Below, one piece after another: positions 8,219-16,464 of a stretch of DNA of 64,000 nt. Each line of letters begins with the position of its first letter. Positions within the stretch are counted from its first letter, which is position 1. The notes under the pieces are model-generated. The model worked only from the letters and a program-made list of their open reading frames with translations. It did no database searches and was not told the origin of the DNA. The position numbers were made by a program, and so were the translations under genes. The DNA comes from Verrucomicrobiota bacterium (GTDB lineage: Bacteria; Verrucomicrobiota; Lentisphaeria; JABSQK01; JAJFLO01). The stretch lies in assembly GCA_021772635.1 (NCBI GenBank), contig JAJFLP010000079.1, positions 47,205 to 111,204 on the forward strand. The letters are read 5' to 3'.

Positions 8219-8760
8219 AGCCTCCTTGAAACTTAAAGGATTGACGATTGGTATATTTCGGAATTTCAGCAAAGGACTACGGTAAAAAATTCCCAATATC
8301 CAACAAGGAATATCCAATAACCAAGGGAAAAGAATAGAATCTGCCAGATCGACGGTTTTATGATTATCTTGTTCAAATATTACGCCTGTGAAACTTCGTG
8401 GAAATCTTCGACATTGAGAGCCCGTTTCGCATCGCAGCTGTCCCGTCGTAGTTACCCGAACGAAGACGGACGTGTCCGACGTAGCCTTGGCGAAGACGGA
8501 TAAAATGTGGGGTAAAAAGGAAACCCACTGGTGGGCTCCTGTGAAACTTGAGTAATTTGACTGAGAGTTTCACCATGAAGGACATGAAGAGCATGAAGTA
8601 AAGACTTTTTATATTTTCCCATTCATGCTCTTCATGTCCTTCATGGTTGTAAAGCATTATTCGGTTGGCAGATTGCTTCTGTGAAACTTGGTCATTTTGA
8701 CACACTAAAGTGTGAACTCCAACGGGCGCTACTCGCATACCAAAAGACAAGTGTTGTTAA
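8219..8760. repeat. Mosaic of TGAAACTT modules, duplicated at 14667-15300
   Basis: A string of modules each opening with (TG)TGAAACTT: 8219, 8389, 8540 and 8680. Long stretches, such as that around 'AATATCCAACAAGGAATATC' and 'CTGCCAGATCGACGGTTTTA', recur nearly unchanged at 14880-15000. Open frames over it (including a minus-strand frame reading 'NHEGHEEHE') are translations of the repeat. Confidence 0.75.
8572..8647. repeat. 26-bp palindrome 'accatgaaggacatgaag...' copy 1
   Basis: Left arm 8572-8597 and right arm 8622-8647 are perfect complements over 26 bp (ACCATGAAGGACATGAAGAG + CATGAA) separated by 24 bp. An identical palindrome occurs at 15111-15186. In translation it gives the 'HEGHEEHE' type string often seen as orphan frames in other genomes. 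Confidence 0.85.
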
Positions 8761-8802
8761 GGTCCCCCGTTGGAGTTCGAAACAAGGATAGACTGCAAGC
8801 AG

Positions 8803-8998
8803 TCTGATCTATGCATCAATTTCGTCACGAGCGCTTTTAGCTGGCCTGAGATTAATGAGTTACGAAGGTTGTACGACTGAAGAAATATTGGCTGGATCTC
8901 TTAGCTAGTCCCGTGACCGCGGGATCGTACGTTCTTTGTAACTCATTTAGATTAGGTCTGATACATGCTCGAAAAAATTTCATGCATAGATCAGGCTA
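8803..8998 (-). mobile_element. Family A palindromic element, copy 2 (long form, inverted)
   Basis: Reads in the opposite orientation to copy 1: starts 'CTGATCTATGCATCAATTTC' and ends TGCATAGATCAGG-CTAG at 8998. It contains the inner pair AATGAGTTACGAAG / CTTTGTAACTCATT and the additional loop with GTCCCGTGACCGCGGGATCG found only in long copies. The left CTAG is lost, replaced by a junction with 'gactgcaagcagt'. Confidence 0.8.
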
Positions 8999-9028
8999 GC
9001 AAACAGATTGTTTACGCGGTTTAAAAAG

Positions 9029-9062
9029 AAAAAAGAGGAAGGACGAATCCTTCCTCTTTTTT
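9029..9062 (-). terminator. Bidirectional-looking terminator after giant pseudopilin 2
   Basis: Stem AAAAAAGAGGAAGGA / TCCTTCCTCTTTTTT with a CGAA loop. T-runs occur on either strand; it lies 77 bp past the stop of the 9139-12900 gene and is equivalent in position to the hairpin at 4979. Confidence 0.85.
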
Positions 9063-9138
9063 ATAGTTTGTACTTTACGTGTGTTTAAGACAGCTACTGC
9101 TAAGAACGCTGGCAGAAGCCGGTTAGTGGCGAATAAAA

Positions 9139-12100
9139 TTACGCCCCGGAACCCGAGCCGCTGCCGGAACCTTCACCGGAACCCTCGCCTTCAGCTTCTG
9201 CACTGCCGGAACCTTCACCGGAACCCTCGTCTTCAGCTTCTGCACTGCCGGAACCTTCACCGCTACCCGAGTCGTCGCCAGTATCGCAACCGGAACCGCA
9301 GTTACTTGCTGAATCATTGGAGCCATACTCGGTTACCGTGGAACCTGTGGCGGTGATACAGACATACCAGTGTCCCATTGCGGACCCGCCGGAATGCGCG
9401 TTGAATAACTTCAGCGTTATCGTACCACCACATATCTCGACCGGTTTATTCGGCAGATCATATTTTTCGCCATCCAGGATCATTGCATTCCCGTTGCTCT
9501 TCGGACGAACAAAAATACGCGTCGCACTACCATCATATGACGTTACCGATCCATCCTTTAACTCATCCCGACCAAATGAATCAGACCCGGTTTCGACACA
9601 GAACTGATTATTATTGCTGTTTCCCGGGTTAATATTAATCTCAGCCAAGTCCTCACCACCAACCGTCGCACAGGTTCCTGGAGTGGACGTAAATGCACTA
9701 ACCGTAATAGTTCCGGTCGCGCTATCCGTCTGGCTCGTGCTGGAATCAGTAATCGTATATGAGAACACCGCGTCGCCTTCGAACCCGCTCTCACCGGCTC
9801 CTGAATCGAATGACGGCGGCGTATAGGTAACGGTCGTACCATTAGTACTTACTGTACCGTCCCCAGAGGTAAGCGATACGGCGGTAACACTCAAATTACT
9901 ACCAGTATCGTTGTCCATAACACTTACGGAGACCGCGGATTCGTTGTCCGTCGACCCAGTGTCGTTGATGGCATCTGGGGCAATACTTGATGACACCGCA
10001 GCAAAAACAGCGTGGATGGTATGATTCGCATTAACGTTACTAAAGGTATAGGACGATTGTGCGCCAACTGATACTCCGTCAACAACCAAATCCGTGATTT
10101 CATAGCATGCGTCATCGCCCGCAGCGCCACCGCCAAGGCCAAACCCACTAACACTGCCGCTCTGAGAATCGTCATCGGTCAGAGCAGATCCTCCGCCTGC
10201 ACCGGACCCGCTGCCGGACCCTTCCCCGCTGCCGGAGGATGCTCCGCTACCAGAGTCCGCTCCACTGCCGGACCCTTCCCCGCTGCCGGAGGATGCTCCG
10301 CTGCCAGAGTCGTCCCCGCTACCGGAGGATGCCCCGCTGCCGGAGGATGCTCCGCTGCCAGAGTCGTCCCCGCTACCGGAGGATGCCCCGCTGCCGGAGG
10401 ATGCTCCGCTGCCGGAGTCGTCGCCTGCACAGGCGTCAGGGGTAAGATTAAAGGTTAAAGATCCGTCTGCATCAACGGTAACAATGCCGCTCGGACTGAT
10501 CGTTCCACCAGAAGTCGTTGTACTTGTGATGGTATAGGTAACGGCCGGCGCCGCATTTACGGTAACCGTGACTGTTACGCTGCCGGAAGAATCTGTACCG
10601 TCGGTTGCAACGTATGTAAATGAATCGGTGCCGCTAAAGCCGGCGTTAGGCGTATAATTCGCATTTGAGCCGCTGACCACGACGCTACCGTTGGCGCCTT
10701 GCGTAACTGATGCGATACTCAAAGAATCTCCGTCGGCGTCGGTATCGTTGCCGAGAACCGAACAAGATACGGATGTTTCATAATCTGCTGACGCGCTATC
10801 ATCCGCGGCCACAGGTGCGTTATTCGCGGCAGCCGGGGCAGAAACCGTAACCGTAACCGTCACGCTCTCGGAGTTATCGGTACCGTCTGTGGCGACGTAT
10901 GTGAATGTTTCCGTACCAACCGCCGTAGGCGTGAATTCTACACTCGAACCGTTGATAGTGACCGTACCACCGTTACTGCCCTGCGTGACTGACGCGATGC
11001 TTAAGGTGTCGCCATCAGAGTCTACATCGTTACCGAGCACAGCAACGGATACCAGGGTTCCAGGTGTTGTGTCCGCACTGTCGGCTACCGCAACAGGCGC
11101 GTTATTCGGAGGCGGCGCCGCGTTGACCGTAACGGTTACAGTCGCACTTCCGGAGATGTCCGTCCCATCCGTTGCTGCGTATGTAAAACTATCGTTTCCG
11201 GTAAAACCAGCGTCCGGTGTGTAACTCACATTCGAAGCCGAGGCTGTAACCTCTCCGTTGCTAGCCTGAGTAACTGATGAAATACTTAAAGAATCGCCAT
11301 CAGCGTCAGTATCGTTCGTAAGCACCGAAATCGTTACTGTCGTTTCGGCAATCGTTGATGCGCTGTCATCAACCGCATCTGGTGCACTGTTCGCTACGGT
11401 GACAGTAATTCTGACCTCGGCCTTATCATCGTTCCCGGCTGGATCAGTCGCATTGTACTTGAACTTGTCTTCTCCCGCGAAATCGGCATTCGACACATAA
11501 GAAAATGCCCCGGTCGCTAATAACGTCAGCGTCCCGTCATCGACATCATCGTCCAATATTGCCGTTAGGGTAGCATTTTCAGGATCGGAATCATTTGTCA
11601 AGACCCCGGCCGCTGAAACCGTCAGGGTAGCCCCGGATTCTACCGTATAGGTATCGTCGTTCGCAATGGGATCTTCGTCTTCTGCATTCTGGAACGTGGC
11701 TATTACACGCATGTGATCGGTCGCCGTGACGATAAATGAGCTGACCGCACCGATGGCTGTCAGTCCGTAGGTCTCGCCGTCCTCGATATCGTCCGCGTCT
11801 TCGTCGTATTGTTCCTGAGCGCCGACGTACACGCCGGCAATTTCCTTGCCGGAATCCGGTGTGACCGTAAACTGCTTGCTGCCGGCCTCCTGAACGAGAC
11901 TAACACCTTCCGAACTGATACTTCCATGATTTTCCGCTGACGCCCAAATAGTGACGAAACAGGTGTAGTCCTTTATGAACCCCCTGTAAGCATCGCCGAT
12001 GTCGCGATCCTGCGTATGTGATATCGTTTTTGTTATCCCTGCGTCATCGGTAAACTCGCTGACTCCCCATTTTCCAACCATATCATCAAGCTTATTGAGA

Positions 12101-12900
12101 GTCACATTCGTGCCATCGGTGAAGTATACCTTATGATTGTCGATGTTCACATTGGCATCGCCGTCGGCGGTAACATCGGTGATTTCATAGTACGGGCAGC
12201 ATTCTTCCAACTCAAAATTCTCGGTTGTCGTATCATCTTCCTCACCGGAAAATGTTGTCGTGGTGCCTTCGCAATCGCTCGATCCGGTCACGATATCGGA
12301 AACCGGCTGACGGTAGACTTCGAGGCTCACGACCAGCGATTCACGGGTAGCAGCAGGTTTCTCAAACGGCCAGCTTACTTCGCCGTATATGCTCGCTTCA
12401 ATACTGCCGTCGGCGTTTGTGGTCACGATTTTCCAGGTCCGAATGCTCGCCTGAAAGTCAACAGTGTTGCCCGAATACTGCTGTGCAAGGAATAATCCGG
12501 AGTTGCCGGTACTGCTATTTATATCCATGCTGGAGTCGGCAGCGATAATGACATTGCCTGAAGAGTAGATCGGGTTGCCGGTATCATACTGGACACCCGT
12601 TTCGGCGGAATCCGGTGCCTTGGAATTATCCCTAAAGTAATTGGTGTAATCCCAGTTTTTATTAATCTCGAACGCAGACTGTCGCATATAGTTTTCGAGT
12701 AAGTCCCCGGCGAATGCACGTGATCTCGCGGCATCCTGCGAATCCAACCCGAGCGGAAGTAAACTGAGTGCGGCGACCATCCCAACAATGATGATAACCA
12801 ATCCGAACATTACTTCGATCATGTTCAATCTAAATTTTACAAGTCCGGACCCGAGCGTTGAAATACGTCCTGTGAGATTTTTGCTTGGCTGTGATAACAT
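9139..12900 (-). CDS. Giant pseudopilin-like protein with five tandem-95-type repeats, interrupted InlB-like domain and Ser-Gly tail
   Basis: 1253 aa. GGGAG precedes the chosen ATG (12900) by about 9 nt; a further ATG at 12915 has no such site. The prepilin-like segment ('LNMIEVMFGLVIIIVGMVAA') lies at about residues 25-45 with Arg at -1. Then follow the same Cys-rich and InlB-like regions as its paralog, four tandem-95 modules, an InlB-type repeat ('GGTISPSGIVTVDADGS' ... 'VDGVSVGAQSSYTFSNVNA') broken in the middle by about 100 residues of Ser-Gly-Ala/Asp repeats, a fifth module, the shared Cys-containing terminal domain and a Glu/Ser/Gly-rich tail. Large blocks are almost identical in DNA to the 5068-7722 gene (for example 11500-11980), pointing to recent duplication or conversion. 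Likely an exported surface protein. Confidence 0.75.
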   Translation of the reverse strand: MLSQPSKNLTGRISTLGSGLVKFRLNMIEVMFGLVIIIVGMVAALSLLPLGLDSQDAARSRAFAGDLLENYMRQSAFEINKNWDYTNYFRDNSKAPDSAETGVQYDTGNPIYSSGNVIIAADSSMDINSSTGNSGLFLAQQYSGNTVDFQASIRTWKIVTTNADGSIEASIYGEVSWPFEKPAATRESLVVSLEVYRQPVSDIVTGSSDCEGTTTTFSGEEDDTTTENFELEECCPYYEITDVTADGDANVNIDNHKVYFTDGTNVTLNKLDDMVGKWGVSEFTDDAGITKTISHTQDRDIGDAYRGFIKDYTCFVTIWASAENHGSISSEGVSLVQEAGSKQFTVTPDSGKEIAGVYVGAQEQYDEDADDIEDGETYGLTAIGAVSSFIVTATDHMRVIATFQNAEDEDPIANDDTYTVESGATLTVSAAGVLTNDSDPENATLTAILDDDVDDGTLTLLATGAFSYVSNADFAGEDKFKYNATDPAGNDDKAEVRITVTVANSAPDAVDDSASTIAETTVTISVLTNDTDADGDSLSISSVTQASNGEVTASASNVSYTPDAGFTGNDSFTYAATDGTDISGSATVTVTVNAAPPPNNAPVAVADSADTTPGTLVSVAVLGNDVDSDGDTLSIASVTQGSNGGTVTINGSSVEFTPTAVGTETFTYVATDGTDNSESVTVTVTVSAPAAANNAPVAADDSASADYETSVSCSVLGNDTDADGDSLSIASVTQGANGSVVVSGSNANYTPNAGFSGTDSFTYVATDGTDSSGSVTVTVTVNAAPAVTYTITSTTTSGGTISPSGIVTVDADGSLTFNLTPDACAGDDSGSGASSGSGASSGSGDDSGSGASSGSGASSGSGDDSGSGASSGSGEGSGSGADSGSGASSGSGEGSGSGSGAGGGSALTDDDSQSGSVSGFGLGGGAAGDDACYEITDLVVDGVSVGAQSSYTFSNVNANHTIHAVFAAVSSSIAPDAINDTGSTDNESAVSVSVMDNDTGSNLSVTAVSLTSGDGTVSTNGTTVTYTPPSFDSGAGESGFEGDAVFSYTITDSSTSQTDSATGTITVSAFTSTPGTCATVGGEDLAEININPGNSNNNQFCVETGSDSFGRDELKDGSVTSYDGSATRIFVRPKSNGNAMILDGEKYDLPNKPVEICGGTITLKLFNAHSGGSAMGHWYVCITATGSTVTEYGSNDSASNCGSGCDTGDDSGSGEGSGSAEAEDEGSGEGSGSAEAEGEGSGEGSGSGSGSGA
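10113..10430 (-). repeat. In-gene Ser-Gly low-complexity cassette
   Basis: About 318 bp of imperfect repeats (SGSGASSGSG, SGSGDD and similar units) embedded in the InlB-like domain of the giant pseudopilin. The flanks are mirror-like: 'DACAGDD' before and 'AGDDAC' after the cassette. Confidence 0.8.
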
Positions 12901-13030
12901 ACTTTTTTCTCCCATTCTATTTTTTGTTGTTTTTCGCTATACACACTCACCGCCTGTTGCCCCCGACGGAGGCTTGCCCACCAGTCTTGCCACAATGGGT
13001 AAGCTTCGCTGTCTAGTTTCTAGATTGGAA

Positions 13031-13180
13031 CTACCCGCGCCGCCTCCGCGTCTGATCCGCGGATCGCGTCGATCCAAAGATCACTTTTCCCTTTCCCCCT
13101 TTCACATTGTCGCGCGGAAGTAGATCGTCGAGTTTTACCGGTATTTCTTTTAGCTTTTTCTTGTCTGTTGAATTTTCCAT
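13031..13180 (-). CDS. Small protein with 'KLDDLLPR-NV-GG' motif, upstream of giant pseudopilin 2
   Basis: 49 aa; GGAGG lies upstream of the ATG at 13180. The middle reads 'VKLDDLLPRDNVKGGKGKVI' then 'FGSTR', aligning with the 7772-7957 product over about 25 residues; the ends differ (here a basic 'RRRRG' terminus, there a longer Cys-containing one). It lies 130 bp upstream of the second giant pseudopilin on the same strand. Function unknown. Repetition of the pair small gene plus giant pseudopilin suggests that the whole unit was duplicated and that the small protein matters to the large one, or is a leader of some kind. Confidence 0.6.
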   Translation of the reverse strand: MENSTDKKKLKEIPVKLDDLLPRDNVKGGKGKVIFGSTRSADQTRRRRG

Positions 13181-13518
13181 TATCTCGCCCTCCATGGCGA
13201 TTTCTGATAAAATATTAATTTTGTAATGTGCTATACCAATTGCAGTCTAATCTCAAAATCCAGTAAAGCTCGCCCAACGCGGTTCCTTGAACTGCAGATT
13301 TTACGCCATACTGACAAAAACTTATATAAAATACCTAAACTACAGATATTTACGGCTATTTTCAGCAAACCCCTTCTAGAAAAACCGTACATATACGAGA
13401 CTATCAGAGTCTAAATGCAATACATGAGCGGTGCAATTTCGAGACATACCCCCATCGCAGGTAAATAGTTAGACTCTGTTCGGGAGGTGGGGGTACGAAT
13501 GCCAGGCTAGCGCATGAA
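13181..13518. other. AT-rich spacer, presumed promoter region
   Basis: Upstream of the small gene at 13180. It includes the AT-rich tract TAATATTTTATC (minus strand) that could hold a -10 box. No gene supported; the plus-strand frame 13226-13414 has no ribosome site or family signal. Confidence 0.3.
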
Positions 13519-13688
13519 CTAGTCGTAAAATAAGCGAACATTCCGATTTCGTAATCTTACTCTTACTCGTACTCGTAATCTTCTTGGTTTTCCGAGGTGA
13601 AATTTGGAAAGGGATTACGATTACGGGTAGGAGTGCGAGTACGATTACGAAGAAAGTCCGACGAAAAGTTCGCTGTATTTGGGGCTAG
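13519..13688 (+). mobile_element. Family C palindromic element, copy 3
   Basis: CTAG at 13519-13522 and CTAG at 13685-13688. Terminal 'AAAATAAGCGAACATTCCG' and 'GTTCGCTGTATTTGGGG' flank arms of CGTAAT/CTTACT hexamers and the core 'TTCCGAGGTGAAATTTGG'. About 170 bp, the longest copy. Confidence 0.8.
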
Positions 13689-13720
13689 CTTACATTATGC
13701 ATAAACTTTCTATTGCGAAA
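13685..13720 (+). mobile_element. Family A' element, left end fragment
   Basis: Shares CTAG 13685-13688 with the family C element and continues with 'TTACATTATGCATAAACTTT', the left terminus of family A', then breaks off 5 bp before the stop codon of the converging pseudopilin gene. Confidence 0.65.
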
Positions 13721-13724
13721 CGAC

Positions 13725-14552
13725 CTATTCTTCGTCCTCTGGATCGAGGCTCATCTTATCGATCGTAAGGAATTTTACCCCGCCGGTAAATCCGTTCACT
13801 TTCAAGGTGACCTGATTCGCGCAGCTCTTAAACTTATCCGGCTCGGTTGCGGCTCCGGGATTTACAATAATCCAGTCATTCGGGACGCCGGCAAAATATT
13901 CAGCTTCTCCGACGGTTATATAACGGTGGGACGGTGTCGCCTGCTTTAATCGACCGGAAGGCTTAAAAATAACGGCACGGCAGGAGAGGACAGAACCGTC
14001 TACATAGGTGTTGTCAGGAACCAGAGGTTCGCCAATTTGAGGCTCGCCTCCGTTTGCGGCGCGGTCGATTGTAATCGTGACGTAAAGTGGATCATCATTC
14101 GGATATACAGAATAAAACTTCGAATTCGTTCCACTATCATAGCCCTTAATGCCGGTATCTCCGTCCGCCTCCATGATAGAACAACTGGTCGGCAGGAAAA
14201 TCCACTTGGAACCGTCAATCCAGGAGTCAAAGTCCGAATTCGAATCGACATATGCGAGGCGGCAGATGGAATACATATATTCTTCCGTCAAATTCGTCAT
14301 CTGGTCGTCGGGCATCAGGAGGGCAACGTACTTGCCGCTTGTCTGCGCGTATTGATGGGCAAGGCTCAGTTGACCGGCGATGATTTTCGCCCCGGCATTT
14401 ATTCGAGACCCGGCCATCATCTTTTCGAATTGCGGGATGAACATGCCGAGCATAATGCCGGCGATAACCATGACCAATAGAAGCTCAATAATTGTAAACG
14501 AGCGGCACCGTATTCTGGTAGCTGTAAACGGCCTTCCTGTCATTTGCATCAC
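13725..14552 (-). CDS. GspH/FimT-like pseudopilin
   Basis: 275 aa. Classical prepilin peptidase and methylation motif at residues about 17-40: 'RSFTIIELLLVMVIAGIMLG', with Ser at -1, Phe at +1 and Glu at +5. 'AGAKIIAGQLSLAHQYAQTSGKYV' follows, the usual alpha-helical spine of minor pseudopilins, and the globular part ends in an acidic tail. It would be cleaved by prepilin peptidase and inserted in the inner membrane as part of a type II secretion or pilus-like assembly. The start at 14552 is GTG followed directly by ATG (14549); no clear ribosome site. Same strand as the two giant pseudopilins, supporting one functional island. No assembly ATPase or secretin gene is nearby. Confidence 0.8.
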   Translation of the reverse strand: MMQMTGRPFTATRIRCRSFTIIELLLVMVIAGIMLGMFIPQFEKMMAGSRINAGAKIIAGQLSLAHQYAQTSGKYVALLMPDDQMTNLTEEYMYSICRLAYVDSNSDFDSWIDGSKWIFLPTSCSIMEADGDTGIKGYDSGTNSKFYSVYPNDDPLYVTITIDRAANGGEPQIGEPLVPDNTYVDGSVLSCRAVIFKPSGRLKQATPSHRYITVGEAEYFAGVPNDWIIVNPGAATEPDKFKSCANQVTLKVNGFTGGVKFLTIDKMSLDPEDEE

Positions 14553-15110
14553 TGTTGGATTAGGGTTTCACGTAGCCGGACCGAAGCATCAATTCCTACC
14601 CGCGGCACCGTTCACCTAATATAATAAGTCTCTTGCAAATGTCTATTCGAAACCGGACTGAGGCGGACAGGACCGCCTGTGAAACTTAAAGGATTGTCGA
14701 TTGATATGATTGCTGGATTGACGATTGGAATATTCCGGAATTCTTCCAAATGATTACCATAAAAAAGTTTCGTTAAATATTAACCGGGCCGGCACGGCCC
14801 GGACGGTTACTTCTCTGAAACTTAGGGGAATTTTAGATTTATGATTTTCGATTTGTATATTTCGGTATTTCAGCAAAGGATTGTGGTAAAAAATTCCCAA
14901 TATCCAACAAGGAATATCCAATAACCAACGGAAAAGAATAGGATCTGCCAGATCGACGGTTTTATGATTATCTTGTTCAAATATTACTCATCTGAAACTT
15001 GGCTCAAATCTTCGATATTGTGAGCCCGTTTCTTATTTTAAAATGTGGGTTAAAAATGAAACCCACTGGTGGGGCTCCTGTGAAACTTGAGTAATTTGAC
15101 TGAGATTTTC

Positions 15111-15186
15111 ACCATGAAGGACATGAAGAGCATGAAGTAAAGACTTTTTATATTTTCCCCTTCATGCTCTTCATGTCCTTCATGGT
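15111..15186. repeat. 26-bp palindrome 'accatgaaggacatgaag...' copy 2
   Basis: Arms 15111-15136 and 15161-15186, identical to the copy at 8572 apart from one loop base. Confidence 0.85.
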
Positions 15187-15238
15187 TGTAAAGCATTATT
15201 CGGTTGGCAGATTGCTTCTGTCAAACTTGAGTAATTTG

Positions 15239-15292
15239 ACACACTAAAGTGTGAACTCTCCGCACGAGCGGAGAGTTCACGCTTCAGCGTGT
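15239..15292. repeat. Long hairpin of the 'cactaaagtg' module
   Basis: ACACTAAAGTGTGAACTCTCCGC folds back on GCGGAGAGTTCACGCTTCAGCGTGT with a short loop. The same arm sequence with a different loop recurs near 8698 and 52157-52256. Confidence 0.7.
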
Positions 15293-15609
15293 CTTAACCC
15301 AAGTTTCGTCACGTATTAACCGGGTCAAACATGGCCTAGCCGGTGGCTCATCTGAAACTTGCCTCAAATCTTCGATACTGTGAGCCCATTTCGTTAGAAC
15401 GTGTCGAAAACCTGGTTGAAAACAGTATATTTACGCAACGCGACGATCAAACAGACTGCACGCAGTCGATCTGCGGGTGGTCTGACAGGGCTCGCGCGCA
15501 TCGGGTTTCGAACGATATTTTCCGGTCGACATCGTTTCGGCACGACAGGTAAACGCTGAATTGTCGAATAAGGGTTGGGCGAAAAGAAGGAGTTGAGCAT
15601 ATCTGGACA

Positions 15610-16434
15610 ATGGCGATAATATCAGGGGTGATTCTGGCAACGATGTCATGGTACGCCGTAAAGTTTCGGGTAACGGTCCCCAAAGTATATAGGACGGTCT
15701 ATCAGGCGATTTTTTATAATCATACAGCTACGATTGCCTGGGCATCGGTGGCGTTAGTATTCGTGATCGGAAGTAACGTCCGAGTCCAACCGGGGGGGAT
15801 GAAACTCAAAGATTCGAAGAATAAGGGAGAATTACACGTATCCCGATCGCTCGGAAAATATCTTGCCGGACACTTCTCTGAAGTCGCTGCCCGTAAGACC
15901 GAGGTACTCATCATTGATCGGGTGAACGAGAGTATCCGGATGGAACATCATAAAGCCTTTGTCGCGGGGTTTGAGGCGGGGATCACAAAGAATATTACGA
16001 AGGTCTCGGTTGCAAAAATACCCCTCGCTAACAACGCCGCGGGGGCTGACGCAAACACGATCGCGGACGCATCAGAAATCACCGCGAATTTATTCGATGA
16101 AATACTCGCGGAATACCCAGATACGAACATGGTTGTTTCGCTGGTCGGCTTACCGACAAATTACGAGGGCAGCAAACTCTGGGGGCGAGTGGCTCGAGGT
16201 GAAAGCCTTATCGCTGTTGTCACCGACGATGTTTATCTGCACGGAGAAATGCTGGTGAATGGAGAGATTTCCGCGTTTGTCGTGCCGAAACCGGTATCGG
16301 AGTATACAAGTTTTACGGGTGCCGAGTCTTACGAGACCGTATTTGATAGCCGTTACAGCTTTATAGACGCGGATAATCTTATTCTTAAAATCAAGAAAAA
16401 CCGGATTCTATTTAAGATGTCGAAGGTGTTTTGA
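15610..16434 (+). CDS. Membrane-anchored protein of unknown function
   Basis: 274 aa. Two hydrophobic stretches near the N-terminus (about residues 1-18 and 41-56) suggest an inner-membrane anchor with the remainder outside the cytoplasm. The body holds 'VLIIDRVNESIRMEHHKAF' and 'EYPDTNMVVSLVGLP', an alternating alpha/beta pattern faintly like periplasmic-binding folds, but I do not recognise the family. The ATG at 15610 has AAGGAG about 17 nt upstream, a long spacing. It stands alone on the plus strand, convergent with gatB, 30 bp away. Confidence 0.6.
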   Translation: MAIISGVILATMSWYAVKFRVTVPKVYRTVYQAIFYNHTATIAWASVALVFVIGSNVRVQPGGMKLKDSKNKGELHVSRSLGKYLAGHFSEVAARKTEVLIIDRVNESIRMEHHKAFVAGFEAGITKNITKVSVAKIPLANNAAGADANTIADASEITANLFDEILAEYPDTNMVVSLVGLPTNYEGSKLWGRVARGESLIAVVTDDVYLHGEMLVNGEISAFVVPKPVSEYTSFTGAESYETVFDSRYSFIDADNLILKIKKNRILFKMSKVF

Positions 16435-16464
16435 TTTGATACCCTCGCACACGGTTTCTGCGGC

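Larger units (their letters stand above)
14667..15300. repeat. Mosaic of TGAAACTT modules, second copy
   Basis: Long parts match 8219-8760: 'AATATCCAACAAGGAATATC', the 'TCTGCCAGATCGACGG' block, 'AAATGAAACCCACTGGTGG' and the 26-bp palindrome. Additional modules start with TGAAACTT at 14815, 14992 and 15351. No gene. Confidence 0.75.

Noticed and set aside
8373..8750. 125-codon minus-strand frame with 'NHEGHEEHE'
   Set aside because: It translates the TGAAACTT mosaic and the 26-bp palindrome; no ribosome site. Frames of this type are known as orphan translations of the repeat.
10179..10430. Pro/Ala- and Arg-rich frames over the Ser-Gly tract
   Set aside because: Shadow frames of the low-complexity part of the giant pseudopilin gene.
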